Both the position numbers and the translations under genes were made by a program. The notes under the pieces were generated by a model, which saw only the letters and a program-made list of their open reading frames with translations, was not told where the DNA came from and ran no database searches. From Anaeromassilibacillus sp001305115 (GTDB lineage: Bacteria > Bacillota > Clostridia > Oscillospirales > Acutalibacteraceae): a stretch of 64,000 bases of DNA. Shown here piece after piece: positions 35,776 to 42,839 of the stretch. Positions within the stretch are counted from its first letter, which is position 1. The number at the start of each line of letters is the position of its first letter. The stretch covers positions 1,116,001-1,180,000 of the forward strand of contig AP031437.1 in the NCBI GenBank assembly GCA_042854365.1, written 5' to 3'.

Positions 35776-35976
35776 TTATGGGATTTCCGGGCTCTTTCTG
35801 TTTTTCGGGGGCTTGGATACATGGCTCGCCAGCGAGCCGTTTGCCTTGGCGGTGTCTATATGGACGCTGGACAACTCGATTTTGAACACCTCTTCCAGCT
35901 CTATAATATCTGAAAACAAGGAAACGTTAAAATGTATCTACCGCCGGCCAATACCCTTTTCCTCAATGAGAACAAT
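35776..35976 (-). pseudogene. Remnant open frame downstream of the DUF2935 gene
   Basis: On the minus strand, directly after the DUF2935 stop and in the same frame, a coding-like stretch reads VLIEEKGIGRR, a TAG, then about 53 residues (starting IHFNVSLFSDIIELEE, ending NRKSPEIP) closed by TAA. No start codon or ribosome binding site is seen. I do not recognise the family. It could be the tail of a lost mobile-element gene or chance. Confidence 0.25.
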
Positions 35977-36885
35977 TTAGCGCAAGCCACAACACTCATT
36001 CATTTTCATTAATCTTAAATAGTGATTCGCTTCCCTTAGCACATGGTCTGCAAGCAACGGTGGAATGATGGATTTTATCCTACATGCCAGCAGTCCTTCG
36101 GTTGCTTTCGTCTTAAACGATCGGATTTCTTCTGTGGCATACAAACTGGTTTGTAAAATTTGCTCCTCGGCAGTATATATGCACTCATTCACTAACTTCT
36201 CAAATTTTTTTGCTGTTGCCTCGGCAGTTTTTTTGAGGTCTGCTTCTGTCGGATCTAACATCCCGTCAATAAATTCCGCATGTTCTGCCATAATCGTATT
36301 CCAAAAGTTCAGCTCGTCACATAAGGTTTCCTTTGGAGGCCGGTCGCTTAAAAGCCCTTTTAATATTCCCAAGTAATGTTCGGCTTCTCTGGTATCATGG
36401 TCTAACATTTGTGGATAAAGAGATATGAATATATTGCAGTTTGATGACTGAGATAACAAATACTTCTGAAACGAAATCGTTTCCTGCAGCAGATGGAGCG
36501 AGTTGTGATTTAGATTATCAACAGACGCTGATAAACATTGGTTATCATAATGCGGCGAGCTACATGTCAGGGTTTGTTCCCGCTTTGTTATCCCTGTGTC
36601 AATACTTGCCCCGGTAAGTCGCGAATTTACGTCTTCCGCCTTTAAGGTATAGGGGGTAACAAACTCATTTGATTGGATGGCGCTTTCAGATACAACTCCC
36701 CTTGCGCACGGTAGCGTTTCGTTAAGTAACTGTTCAAATCGTTTTTTCAACGTATTGGCTTTTTCTATATACTTATGGGCAGCGGGTTGTAAATTTGTCT
36801 GCAAGAAAAAGAGATGTTCTTTCATGATCCTCTGAAAAAATAGATTTACTTCTACCGAAATTCTAATATGTTCATGGTCTGGCAT
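35977..36885 (-). CDS. DUF2935 domain protein
   Basis: 302 residues, all helical, with two similar halves. The second half has the DUF2935 signature: LNFWNTIMAEHAEFIDGMLDPTEADLKKTAEATAKKFE. The His and Glu residues at positions like EHAEF suggest a hemerythrin- or ferritin-like metal-binding bundle, but this is not proven. The ATG at 36885 follows GGAGGAGG. The gene is intact and stands alone among decayed genes. It is less GC-rich than the housekeeping genes around the strip, in line with acquisition. Confidence 0.8.
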   Translation of the reverse strand: MPDHEHIRISVEVNLFFQRIMKEHLFFLQTNLQPAAHKYIEKANTLKKRFEQLLNETLPCARGVVSESAIQSNEFVTPYTLKAEDVNSRLTGASIDTGITKREQTLTCSSPHYDNQCLSASVDNLNHNSLHLLQETISFQKYLLSQSSNCNIFISLYPQMLDHDTREAEHYLGILKGLLSDRPPKETLCDELNFWNTIMAEHAEFIDGMLDPTEADLKKTAEATAKKFEKLVNECIYTAEEQILQTSLYATEEIRSFKTKATEGLLACRIKSIIPPLLADHVLREANHYLRLMKMNECCGLR

Positions 36886-37108
36886 AAGACTCCTCCTCCA
36901 AATATTTCTATGTGCAGTATATGTTAAGAGAAAGAAGAGTATACCCCCATCTCAGCCGATGAACAATTTCGTACAGCCTGTTCAAAACGGATTTTATCCT
37001 TGCCTAAGGTTTCTCTAGTTATATTTGTCTGCATTTTTTATCTTTATTCTTTTTGAAAATCTATTGGTCTTATGGAAAGTAAGCTTTTCTAAAGAGAGGA
37101 GGTCAGCT

Positions 37109-37270
37109 ATGAAAAACCAATTGGAAGAGTTGTGAAAAGAACATGACATTATACAGGAAGATTCAGTAGACATACTTGAAGTTTCTCGCTAAACCATTGG
37201 CTCTTTAGAAAATGGTAGATATAATCCATCTATCTTAATTAGCATTCAAAATTGTGAAATTCTTATTCTA
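37109..37270 (+). pseudogene. Xre-type HTH regulator pseudogene with two in-frame stops
   Basis: An ATG at 37109 with AGGAGG upstream opens a frame reading MKNQLEEL, TGA, KEHDIIQEDSVDILEVSR, TAA, TIGSLENGRYNPSI. This is the short HTH_3 regulator common in Firmicutes (usually ...EELRKEH... and ...SRQTIGSLENGRYNPS...). The stops at 37133 and 37190 sit where Arg (CGA) and Gln (CAA) are expected. The C-terminus degenerates after about 37245. Confidence 0.75.
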
Positions 37271-37378
37271 AATAGTTCATACTACTGTGAGTGCCCATTT
37301 TAATTTTATAGACTTTAAGAAAAATAGGGTGCTTGCAAGTATCTCGATTGAGCCATTTAACTTAGAACCTTTGAATAA

Positions 37379-37407
37379 TTGACAAATATATGTATAGGAA
37401 CTATACT
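37379..37407 (+). promoter_or_regulatory. Promoter of the MarR pseudogene
   Basis: TTGACA (37379-37384) and TATACT (37402-37407) are 17 bases apart: an almost perfect sigma-A promoter. Confidence 0.75.
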
Positions 37408-37431
37408 GTTTAGTATATAAATATACTAAAC
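37408..37431. promoter_or_regulatory. 24-bp palindromic operator
   Basis: GTTTAGTATAT-AA-ATATACTAAAC is a perfect 11-bp inverted repeat placed immediately after the -10 box and just before the MarR-type gene, as expected for autorepression. Confidence 0.7.
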
Positions 37432-37446
37432 AAAAGGAGATAATCA

Positions 37447-37905
37447 ATGAGAGATTGTACAATAATATCGCGCTTAATGGAGCAAATCATATACAAATAT
37501 ATGCAAACAGAAACAATACAAAGAAATTATGGAACTAATATAATGATTACACAAGTAGAAATTCATACAATTGAAGCAATTGGTAATTGTAATGGCATTA
37601 GTATTACTGAACTTGCAGAAAATAGACACAAAACAAAAGGTGCCGTATCGCAATTGATTTATCGTTTGGTAAAAAAAGGGTTAGTGAAAAAAAACAGTTT
37701 CCAAAATTTCTGACGCCCAAGTATCCTTATATTTAACTCCATTGGGTGAACAAGCCTATGAGGGTCACCGAAAATTGCATCAGCAACTAAATGATGAAAT
37801 TTTTGTAGCATTACGAGAGATGCCGGACAGTACTTATAATGATTTATTTGTGGTGTTAAAAAAATTTGAACGGTTTCTTGATAAACAAATTGCTGAAAAT
37901 AAATG
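37447..37905 (+). pseudogene. MarR family regulator broken by a frameshift
   Basis: The first frame (37447-37713) gives the N-terminal helices and the recognition HTH (GISITELAENRHKTKGAVSQLIYRLVKKGLV). Past an eight-A run at 37687-37694 the protein continues in another frame (KISDAQVSLYLTPLGEQAYEGH ... KKFERFLDKQIAENK) to TGA at 37903-37905. Joined, this is a normal MarR protein of about 152 residues. A slippage-type change in the A-run explains the break; transcriptional slippage could restore some product. Confidence 0.8.
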
Positions 37906-37948
37906 ATAGACGATTATACTGGAATCCATAATACTGTTTTTTTATCTT

Positions 37949-37976
37949 TTGGTATAGTATATATACAGTGTAGAAT
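37949..37976 (+). promoter_or_regulatory. Promoter of the CPBP protease gene
   Basis: TTGGTA (37949-37954) and TAGAAT (37971-37976) are 16 bases apart; the palindrome GTATATATAC lies between them. Confidence 0.45.
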
Positions 37977-38005
37977 CTATATAAATGATGTAAGGGGAGG
38001 AAACC

Positions 38006-38812
38006 GTGATTGATAAAAAAATTATAGTACATTTTACGGTTATAACGTTTTGTTTTGCCTATTTAGTGTCAGGTGTTTTAATTGTTCTTGGGCAATTTGG
38101 ATATAGAGTTTATAGTTGGGTTGAGTCGCTACCGCAATTTTGTATGAATATTCCGTTTGCGATCTATATTTTATCGCCAGCCATTGCTTCTTATATAGTG
38201 CTCAAGAAAAACAATAAAATAGTCAATTTCCAGGAATGGTTAAAAACCGTTTTCTATGCTAAAAACAATATATATCCTTATTTGTTTGTTATTGCAGGGA
38301 TTGTATTGTATTATTCAATACACGCAGTAATTGGGGGACATAAAGAAATGTTAACTCCATTTTACGCGTTTTTTCTTTCCTTACCGGGGAATCTTTTTAT
38401 CGGAGGATTGGAGGAGGCCGGTTGGGCGTATATTTTACAGCCAGGGCTTAATAGGAAATTTGGCTACGTTTTATCTTGTGTATTTTGCGGAATGATTTGG
38501 ATTGTATGGCATATTCCACTTTTTTTCATACCGGGGACAAATCACGGAGAAGGATTTATTAATTTTTGGATGTTTTCCATTCAATGTATGGCTTTAAGAT
38601 TTTTCTTTGGGGCAATCTGCAGAATATCACAAAAAAGCTATGTGTTTATGTGTGTACTATTTCATACTCTGTTCAATGCAGCTTCATCTATTTTTGTTTC
38701 CATGACAACTACTTGGGCAGGAACTATTGTTGCAAATACGGTGATGATACTCGTTTCTATTGCAACAGTTATGCTATACAACAAAAAACAGACGAATAGT
38801 AAGCAAGGATAA
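38006..38812 (+). CDS. CPBP family intramembrane metalloprotease
   Basis: 268 residues with about seven to eight membrane segments. The Abi/CPBP motifs are present: EEAGWAYIL (motif 1; the usual Arg after the Trp is Ala), WHIPLFF (motif 2) and the late His in LFHTLFNAAS. Family members are Rce1-like proteases linked to bacteriocin self-immunity or prenyl-protein processing; the substrate is unknown. The start is a GTG at 38006 with GGGGAGG upstream. It follows the broken marR gene and may have been its target. Confidence 0.85.
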   Translation: MIDKKIIVHFTVITFCFAYLVSGVLIVLGQFGYRVYSWVESLPQFCMNIPFAIYILSPAIASYIVLKKNNKIVNFQEWLKTVFYAKNNIYPYLFVIAGIVLYYSIHAVIGGHKEMLTPFYAFFLSLPGNLFIGGLEEAGWAYILQPGLNRKFGYVLSCVFCGMIWIVWHIPLFFIPGTNHGEGFINFWMFSIQCMALRFFFGAICRISQKSYVFMCVLFHTLFNAASSIFVSMTTTWAGTIVANTVMILVSIATVMLYNKKQTNSKQG

Positions 38813-38843
38813 TGGACAGCAAACAATGTGCGAGAGGGTTGAG

Positions 38844-39072
38844 ATGATAAAAATAGAAGTTGTTATACCCCTGTGTATAGAAATCAAACGAGGCTGAAAA
38901 TCCGAGAGGATACGGAACTTAAAAACTGTCCGCTATTCTGCCCCAAATGCAAGCAGGAAACTTTGCTCCAGGTTAGAAATTACAAGTGTCAGTTATCAGA
39001 GAACCAGACGTAGAGCCGATAACACGCAGATTAAATACGGTTATAAGTTTATCAATTTCAAATAATCCATAA
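38844..39072 (+). pseudogene. Cysteine-rich KTR protein, frameshifted
   Basis: Three frames together spell the short KTR protein carried by many conjugative elements: an N-terminal MIKIEVVIPLC, then NQTRLKIREDTELKN and PLFCPKCKQETLLQVRNYK in a second frame, then VSVIREPDVEPITRR in a third. The zinc-ribbon half with CPKC is kept. At least two frameshifts show it is decayed. Confidence 0.7.
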
Positions 39073-39092
39073 AAGCAGCCGTCCTCTTTTTT

Positions 39093-39269
39093 TCAAAAAT
39101 TGGGTTGGCGGAGGAGATTCAATTTGCCCTTTTTAAACACATAATGGAATCGTGGAGGTATCATCATGCCCGTTTTCATTTGCTCCAACTCACCGAATGC
39201 CTTGCGCTCAAATAAATCGGTCTCCCAAAGCGGGATATTCCGCGCATGAATATAAATACATGTATCATT
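39093..39269 (-). pseudogene. Remnant of an unidentified gene (C-terminal 58 residues)
   Basis: A minus-strand frame without a start codon reads from NDTCIYIHARNIPLWETDLF to a tail ending LNLLRQPNF and TGA. The composition is coding-like and the frame is open for 59 codons between stops. I do not recognise the family; by position it could be cargo of the same decayed element. Confidence 0.3.
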
Positions 39270-39296
39270 TTATATATTGAATTAAATCATAGTACC

Positions 39297-39332
39297 AAAC
39301 GCCTATGTGGTTTTGTGACCACATGGGCGTTT
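39297..39332 (+). terminator. Attenuator-like hairpin before the sigma-type pseudogene
   Basis: AAACGCCTATGTGGT pairs with ACCACATGGGCGTTT around TTTGTG. I recall this type of hairpin upstream of sigma-like orfs in Tn916-family elements; that assignment is from memory, not from a search. Confidence 0.6.
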
Positions 39333-39369
39333 GCTGTAACCGCCCCCTACTGGGAAGAGAGGAAGTTCG

Positions 39370-39698
39370 ATTATTTATACCGAAGAATGCGAGGAGCATA
39401 TCGAATACACTTTTGCTGCTTTTTGTAAAGTGGTTCTCTGTAATGCTGCTATATCAGCATGTCGGGATATAGGCAGAAAACAGAAACAGGAAATATTACT
39501 TGGATATCTTATGGAAGAAAAGGATTGTAAGCCGTCAACAACAGATTGTTACTTTCAAATACAAGAGCAACCCACGGAATTTGTTGCATATGGCAAAGTA
39601 ATCGAGATTGAAAATGAACGTTAACAAAAGTATTTTCCAGTCTGACAAAGCAGCGGCGAGAAGTTTTGTTTTTGTACTTGTTTTCCATTAGAGTATGA
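39370..39698 (+). pseudogene. Sigma-70-type regulator of a conjugative element, frameshifted and truncated
   Basis: The frame IYTEECEEHIEYTFAAFCKVVL ... CRDIGRKQKQEILLGYLMEEKDC ... VIEIENER matches the N-terminal half of the sigma factor-like regulator of Tn916-type elements. After ENER the reading continues one frame over as LTKVFSSLTKQRREVLFLYLF, then stops. The C-terminal HTH is missing and the start codon appears lost. It is therefore a decayed gene. Confidence 0.75.
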
Positions 39699-39777
39699 TA
39701 AAAAATTGTTCCGTTACAGTTCCGTTATATAGAGAATTTTGGAATGGTTTGAAGTATGTTTATAGTGTTCCACAGAT

Positions 39778-39815
39778 GCCTACAGATTGAGAGAATCGAT
39801 CTGTAGGCGTTTTTT
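39778..39815 (+). terminator. Terminator before the cas operon
   Basis: GCCTACAGAT pairs perfectly with ATCTGTAGGC around an 11-base loop, followed by GTTTTTT. Confidence 0.85.
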
Positions 39816-39909
39816 GGTGGGTAGATGTATGTTTTTAATATGGTTGTAGAAAAGATATATAAAATAAAAATTACAAGAAAATATTCTGTAAAATACATCT
39901 AAATGAATG

Positions 39910-39937
39910 TTGCTGTAGTAAACTAAACACATATTAT
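39910..39937 (+). promoter_or_regulatory. Possible promoter of the cas operon
   Basis: TTGCTG (39910-39915) and TATTAT (39932-39937) are 16 bases apart, about 40 bases before cas3. Confidence 0.45.
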
Positions 39938-39979
39938 TGTTGTATCAGAATTCTAAACATACAGTAAAGGAGAGAAAGT

Positions 39980-42103
39980 GTGTATATTGCGCATATAAGA
40001 GAAGATGGACAGTGGCAACTTTTGGAAGAGCATCTCAAACAGGTTGCTATTCTTGCGAAATCGTTTGCAGAGGGATTTGGCGCAGGGGACTATGCATATG
40101 TTCTCGGCCTAGCGCATGACATTGGAAAATATTCTGCTGCATTTCAGGAATATCTTTTAAAGGATGGAATGGGGGGAGACCATTCGACAGCGGGAGCGAA
40201 AGAACTTTACCGTTTACAAATGTTTCCAGCGTCTCTGTGTGCGGCAGGACACCATACGGGCCTCCCCGACGGAGGAGGACCGGGTGATCCATCGGGAATG
40301 CCAACTTGGCAAGGCCGTCTGAAAAAACAGGTAGCTCCCTATCAAGAGTATCAAAGGGAGATTACATTACATGCCGTATCCCACCCGCAAGAACCCAATG
40401 GGTTTCGAATTGCTTTTTTTACTCGTATGCTATTTTCTGCTTTGGTAGATGCTGACTTTTTGGATACAGAGGCATTTATGAATCCAGTCCAGCGCGGAGG
40501 GTATGATGGAATCCCCGTTCTTTTTGAACGGTTAAAACACTACATAGATCCATGGTTACGCCATCAGGAAACAGGGAACCCCATCAATCAAAAACGCACG
40601 GAGATATTGCGTTGCTGTTTGGAGGCGGGAAAGAGGGAACGCGGTTTAAAAAGTCTGACTGTTCCAACAGGGGGCGGAAAGACAGTTTCCTCTCTGGCCT
40701 TTGCACTTCAGCATGCCGTACAATACGGGTTAAACCGTATTATCTATGTGATTCCATATACGAGTATTATTGAACAGACGGCAAGAGTCTTTCGAAAAAT
40801 TGTTGGAACCGAAAATGTGCTGGAACATCATGCAAATGTCAATTTTGATCCACGGGGAGACATCGATCCCGCGGCCGAACGGTTTCGCCTTTCCACCGAA
40901 AACTGGGACGCGCCGATCATTGTGACCACAAACGTGCAATTTTTTGAATCGTTGTTCTCCAATAAATCTTCGCAATGCCGTAAGCTTCATAATTTGGCAA
41001 ACAGCGTGGTTGTTTTTGATGAAGCACAGATGATTCCACTGGACTATTTGATGCCCTGTGTACGGGCGATTGGGGAATTGGTACAAGAATATGGGGTAAC
41101 AGCTGTTCTTTGTACGGCAACTCAGCCTTCCTTAGAAAAACTTTTCCCTAAGGGCATCTCCATACAGGAGATCTATCCGCATTTTCGAGAGCTCTATCCA
41201 TTCTTTCGGCGAACAGAGTTTGTGAATATTGGAAGATTATCTGTAATTGAATTGGCGGACCGCATGGCTAGACAGAAACAGGTGTTGGCGATTGTGGATA
41301 CGCGTAAACAGGCAACAGAACTCTATCAGTCCCTTCCAGAAGAGGGACGATTTCATCTTTCTACACTGATGCCCCCTATGATGCGGCGATGGACCCTTCG
41401 AGCGATTTGCAGAAGACTAAAACAAGGACTTCCTTGCCGGGTGGCGGCAACCTCTTTGATTGAGGCAGGCGTTGATGTGGACTTTCCCACTGTTTACCGT
41501 GCCGAGGCCGGTTTGGATTCCATTATTCAAGCTGCTGGACGTTGTAATCGGGAGGGGAAGCGTCCTCTAGAAGAAAGCATCGTTTATATTTATCAGCCGG
41601 AGGGGCGGGTTCCGCCGCGTATTCAGCCGAATGTCAGTATATATAAAAATGAGATCCAGCCAAACTTTGTAGATTCCGCATCTCCAGAGGCCATACAAGC
41701 ATATTTTGATGCCCTGCATATGTTAAAAGGGGACAGGCTGGACAAAAAGAAGGTTGTAGAGGCTTTTGAAAAGGGAAGGGATGGCGGTATGCTTCCCTTT
41801 GCTAAGGTATCGGAAGAGTTTCATCTGATTGACGAGGATACCAAAGCGATTTTTATTCCGCTAGGGCAAAGAGCGGAGCGCTTGGCAAAACAGCTGCGGT
41901 CTGGTTTATGTTCCCGTGGATGGATGCGAAAGGCTGGTCGTTATATGGTACATGTTTATGAACAGCATTTCCAGGAGCTTTATTGGGCACATGATATTGA
42001 AATGATTACAGACGGGCTGGCGATTTTGACAAACCTTCGTCTATACGATCTTGGAACAGGACTATCCTTAGAAGCAGATTCAGGGAAAGCATTTTTTGTT
42101 TAA
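39980..42103 (+). CDS. cas3: CRISPR-associated helicase/nuclease Cas3 (type I-C)
   Basis: 707 residues. The N-terminal HD nuclease domain has LGLAHDIGKYSAAFQ with the His-Asp pair, HSTAGAKEL and AAGHHTGL. The helicase has Walker A VPTGGGKTVSSLAFA, VFDEAQMIP as the DExx box, TATQPSLEKLF, SLIEAGVDVDFP and QAAGRCNREG. It unwinds and degrades target DNA after Cascade recruits it. The start is a GTG at 39980 with AAAGGAGAG upstream. It is first in the cas operon; cas5c follows after 76 bases. Confidence 0.97.
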   Translation: MYIAHIREDGQWQLLEEHLKQVAILAKSFAEGFGAGDYAYVLGLAHDIGKYSAAFQEYLLKDGMGGDHSTAGAKELYRLQMFPASLCAAGHHTGLPDGGGPGDPSGMPTWQGRLKKQVAPYQEYQREITLHAVSHPQEPNGFRIAFFTRMLFSALVDADFLDTEAFMNPVQRGGYDGIPVLFERLKHYIDPWLRHQETGNPINQKRTEILRCCLEAGKRERGLKSLTVPTGGGKTVSSLAFALQHAVQYGLNRIIYVIPYTSIIEQTARVFRKIVGTENVLEHHANVNFDPRGDIDPAAERFRLSTENWDAPIIVTTNVQFFESLFSNKSSQCRKLHNLANSVVVFDEAQMIPLDYLMPCVRAIGELVQEYGVTAVLCTATQPSLEKLFPKGISIQEIYPHFRELYPFFRRTEFVNIGRLSVIELADRMARQKQVLAIVDTRKQATELYQSLPEEGRFHLSTLMPPMMRRWTLRAICRRLKQGLPCRVAATSLIEAGVDVDFPTVYRAEAGLDSIIQAAGRCNREGKRPLEESIVYIYQPEGRVPPRIQPNVSIYKNEIQPNFVDSASPEAIQAYFDALHMLKGDRLDKKKVVEAFEKGRDGGMLPFAKVSEEFHLIDEDTKAIFIPLGQRAERLAKQLRSGLCSRGWMRKAGRYMVHVYEQHFQELYWAHDIEMITDGLAILTNLRLYDLGTGLSLEADSGKAFFV

Positions 42104-42179
42104 TCGACAAAAAACGACCGAATGAGAGGGGATGTGACCATTCGAAAAGAAAATCAGTGATTCATAGGAAAGGAGAGAA

Positions 42180-42839
42180 ATGATGGCAATCAAAATGGAG
42201 GTCTGGGGAGATTATGCTTGTTTTTCCAGACCGGAGATGAAAGTAGAACGAGTTTCTTACGATGTCATGACTCCGTCGGCTGCACGTGGCATTTTGGAGG
42301 CGATTTATTGGCATCCGGGCCTGCGATGGCATATCGATCGAATCCATGTTATGAATCCAATCCGGTTTGCCAATATTCGCCGCAATGAAGTAAAATCGAA
42401 AATCTCCGCTCAAAATGTCCGAACGGTGATGATGGGAGGTTCAAAACCACTATATATTCATACGGCAGAAGATATTCAGCAGCGGGCTGCAATGGTTTTA
42501 AAAAATGTACACTATGTCATTGAGGCCCATTTCACAATGACCGAGCGTGCCCGTGATGGGGACAATCCTGGAAAATTTCAAGACATCATCAAAAGGCGCT
42601 TGAACAGTGGACAGTGCTATCATCAGCCTTATTTTGGCTGTAGGGAGTTTCCAGTATCCTTTCGTCCATATGAAGAAGGGAGCTGTATAAGTTGGTATCA
42701 AAATGAAGAAAGAAGGGATCTGGGGTATATGCTGTACGACATAGATTATAGCGATTTACAAAACATCCAACCCATGTTCTTTCGCGCAGAATTGCGCTAT
42801 GGCGTTCTTGATCTGACGAACTGTGAGGTAGTGCGATGA
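42180..42839 (+). CDS. cas5c: Type I-C Cascade subunit and crRNA nuclease Cas5c
   Basis: 219 residues. The family opening (MAIKMEVWGDYACF, then RPEMKVERVSYDVMTPSAARG and ILEAIYWHPGLRWHIDRIHV) is complete. In type I-C, Cas5c replaces Cas6: it cleaves the repeat RNA and stays bound to the 5' handle. Two adjacent ATGs (42180, 42183) follow GGAGAG; either may be used. Its stop overlaps cas8c by four bases. Confidence 0.96.
   Translation: MMAIKMEVWGDYACFSRPEMKVERVSYDVMTPSAARGILEAIYWHPGLRWHIDRIHVMNPIRFANIRRNEVKSKISAQNVRTVMMGGSKPLYIHTAEDIQQRAAMVLKNVHYVIEAHFTMTERARDGDNPGKFQDIIKRRLNSGQCYHQPYFGCREFPVSFRPYEEGSCISWYQNEERRDLGYMLYDIDYSDLQNIQPMFFRAELRYGVLDLTNCEVVR

Noticed and set aside
35680..39820. tRNA-Leu 3' end as attachment site of the accessory strip
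   Set aside because: No direct copy of the tRNA end was found near the other end of the strip, so integration there is not shown.
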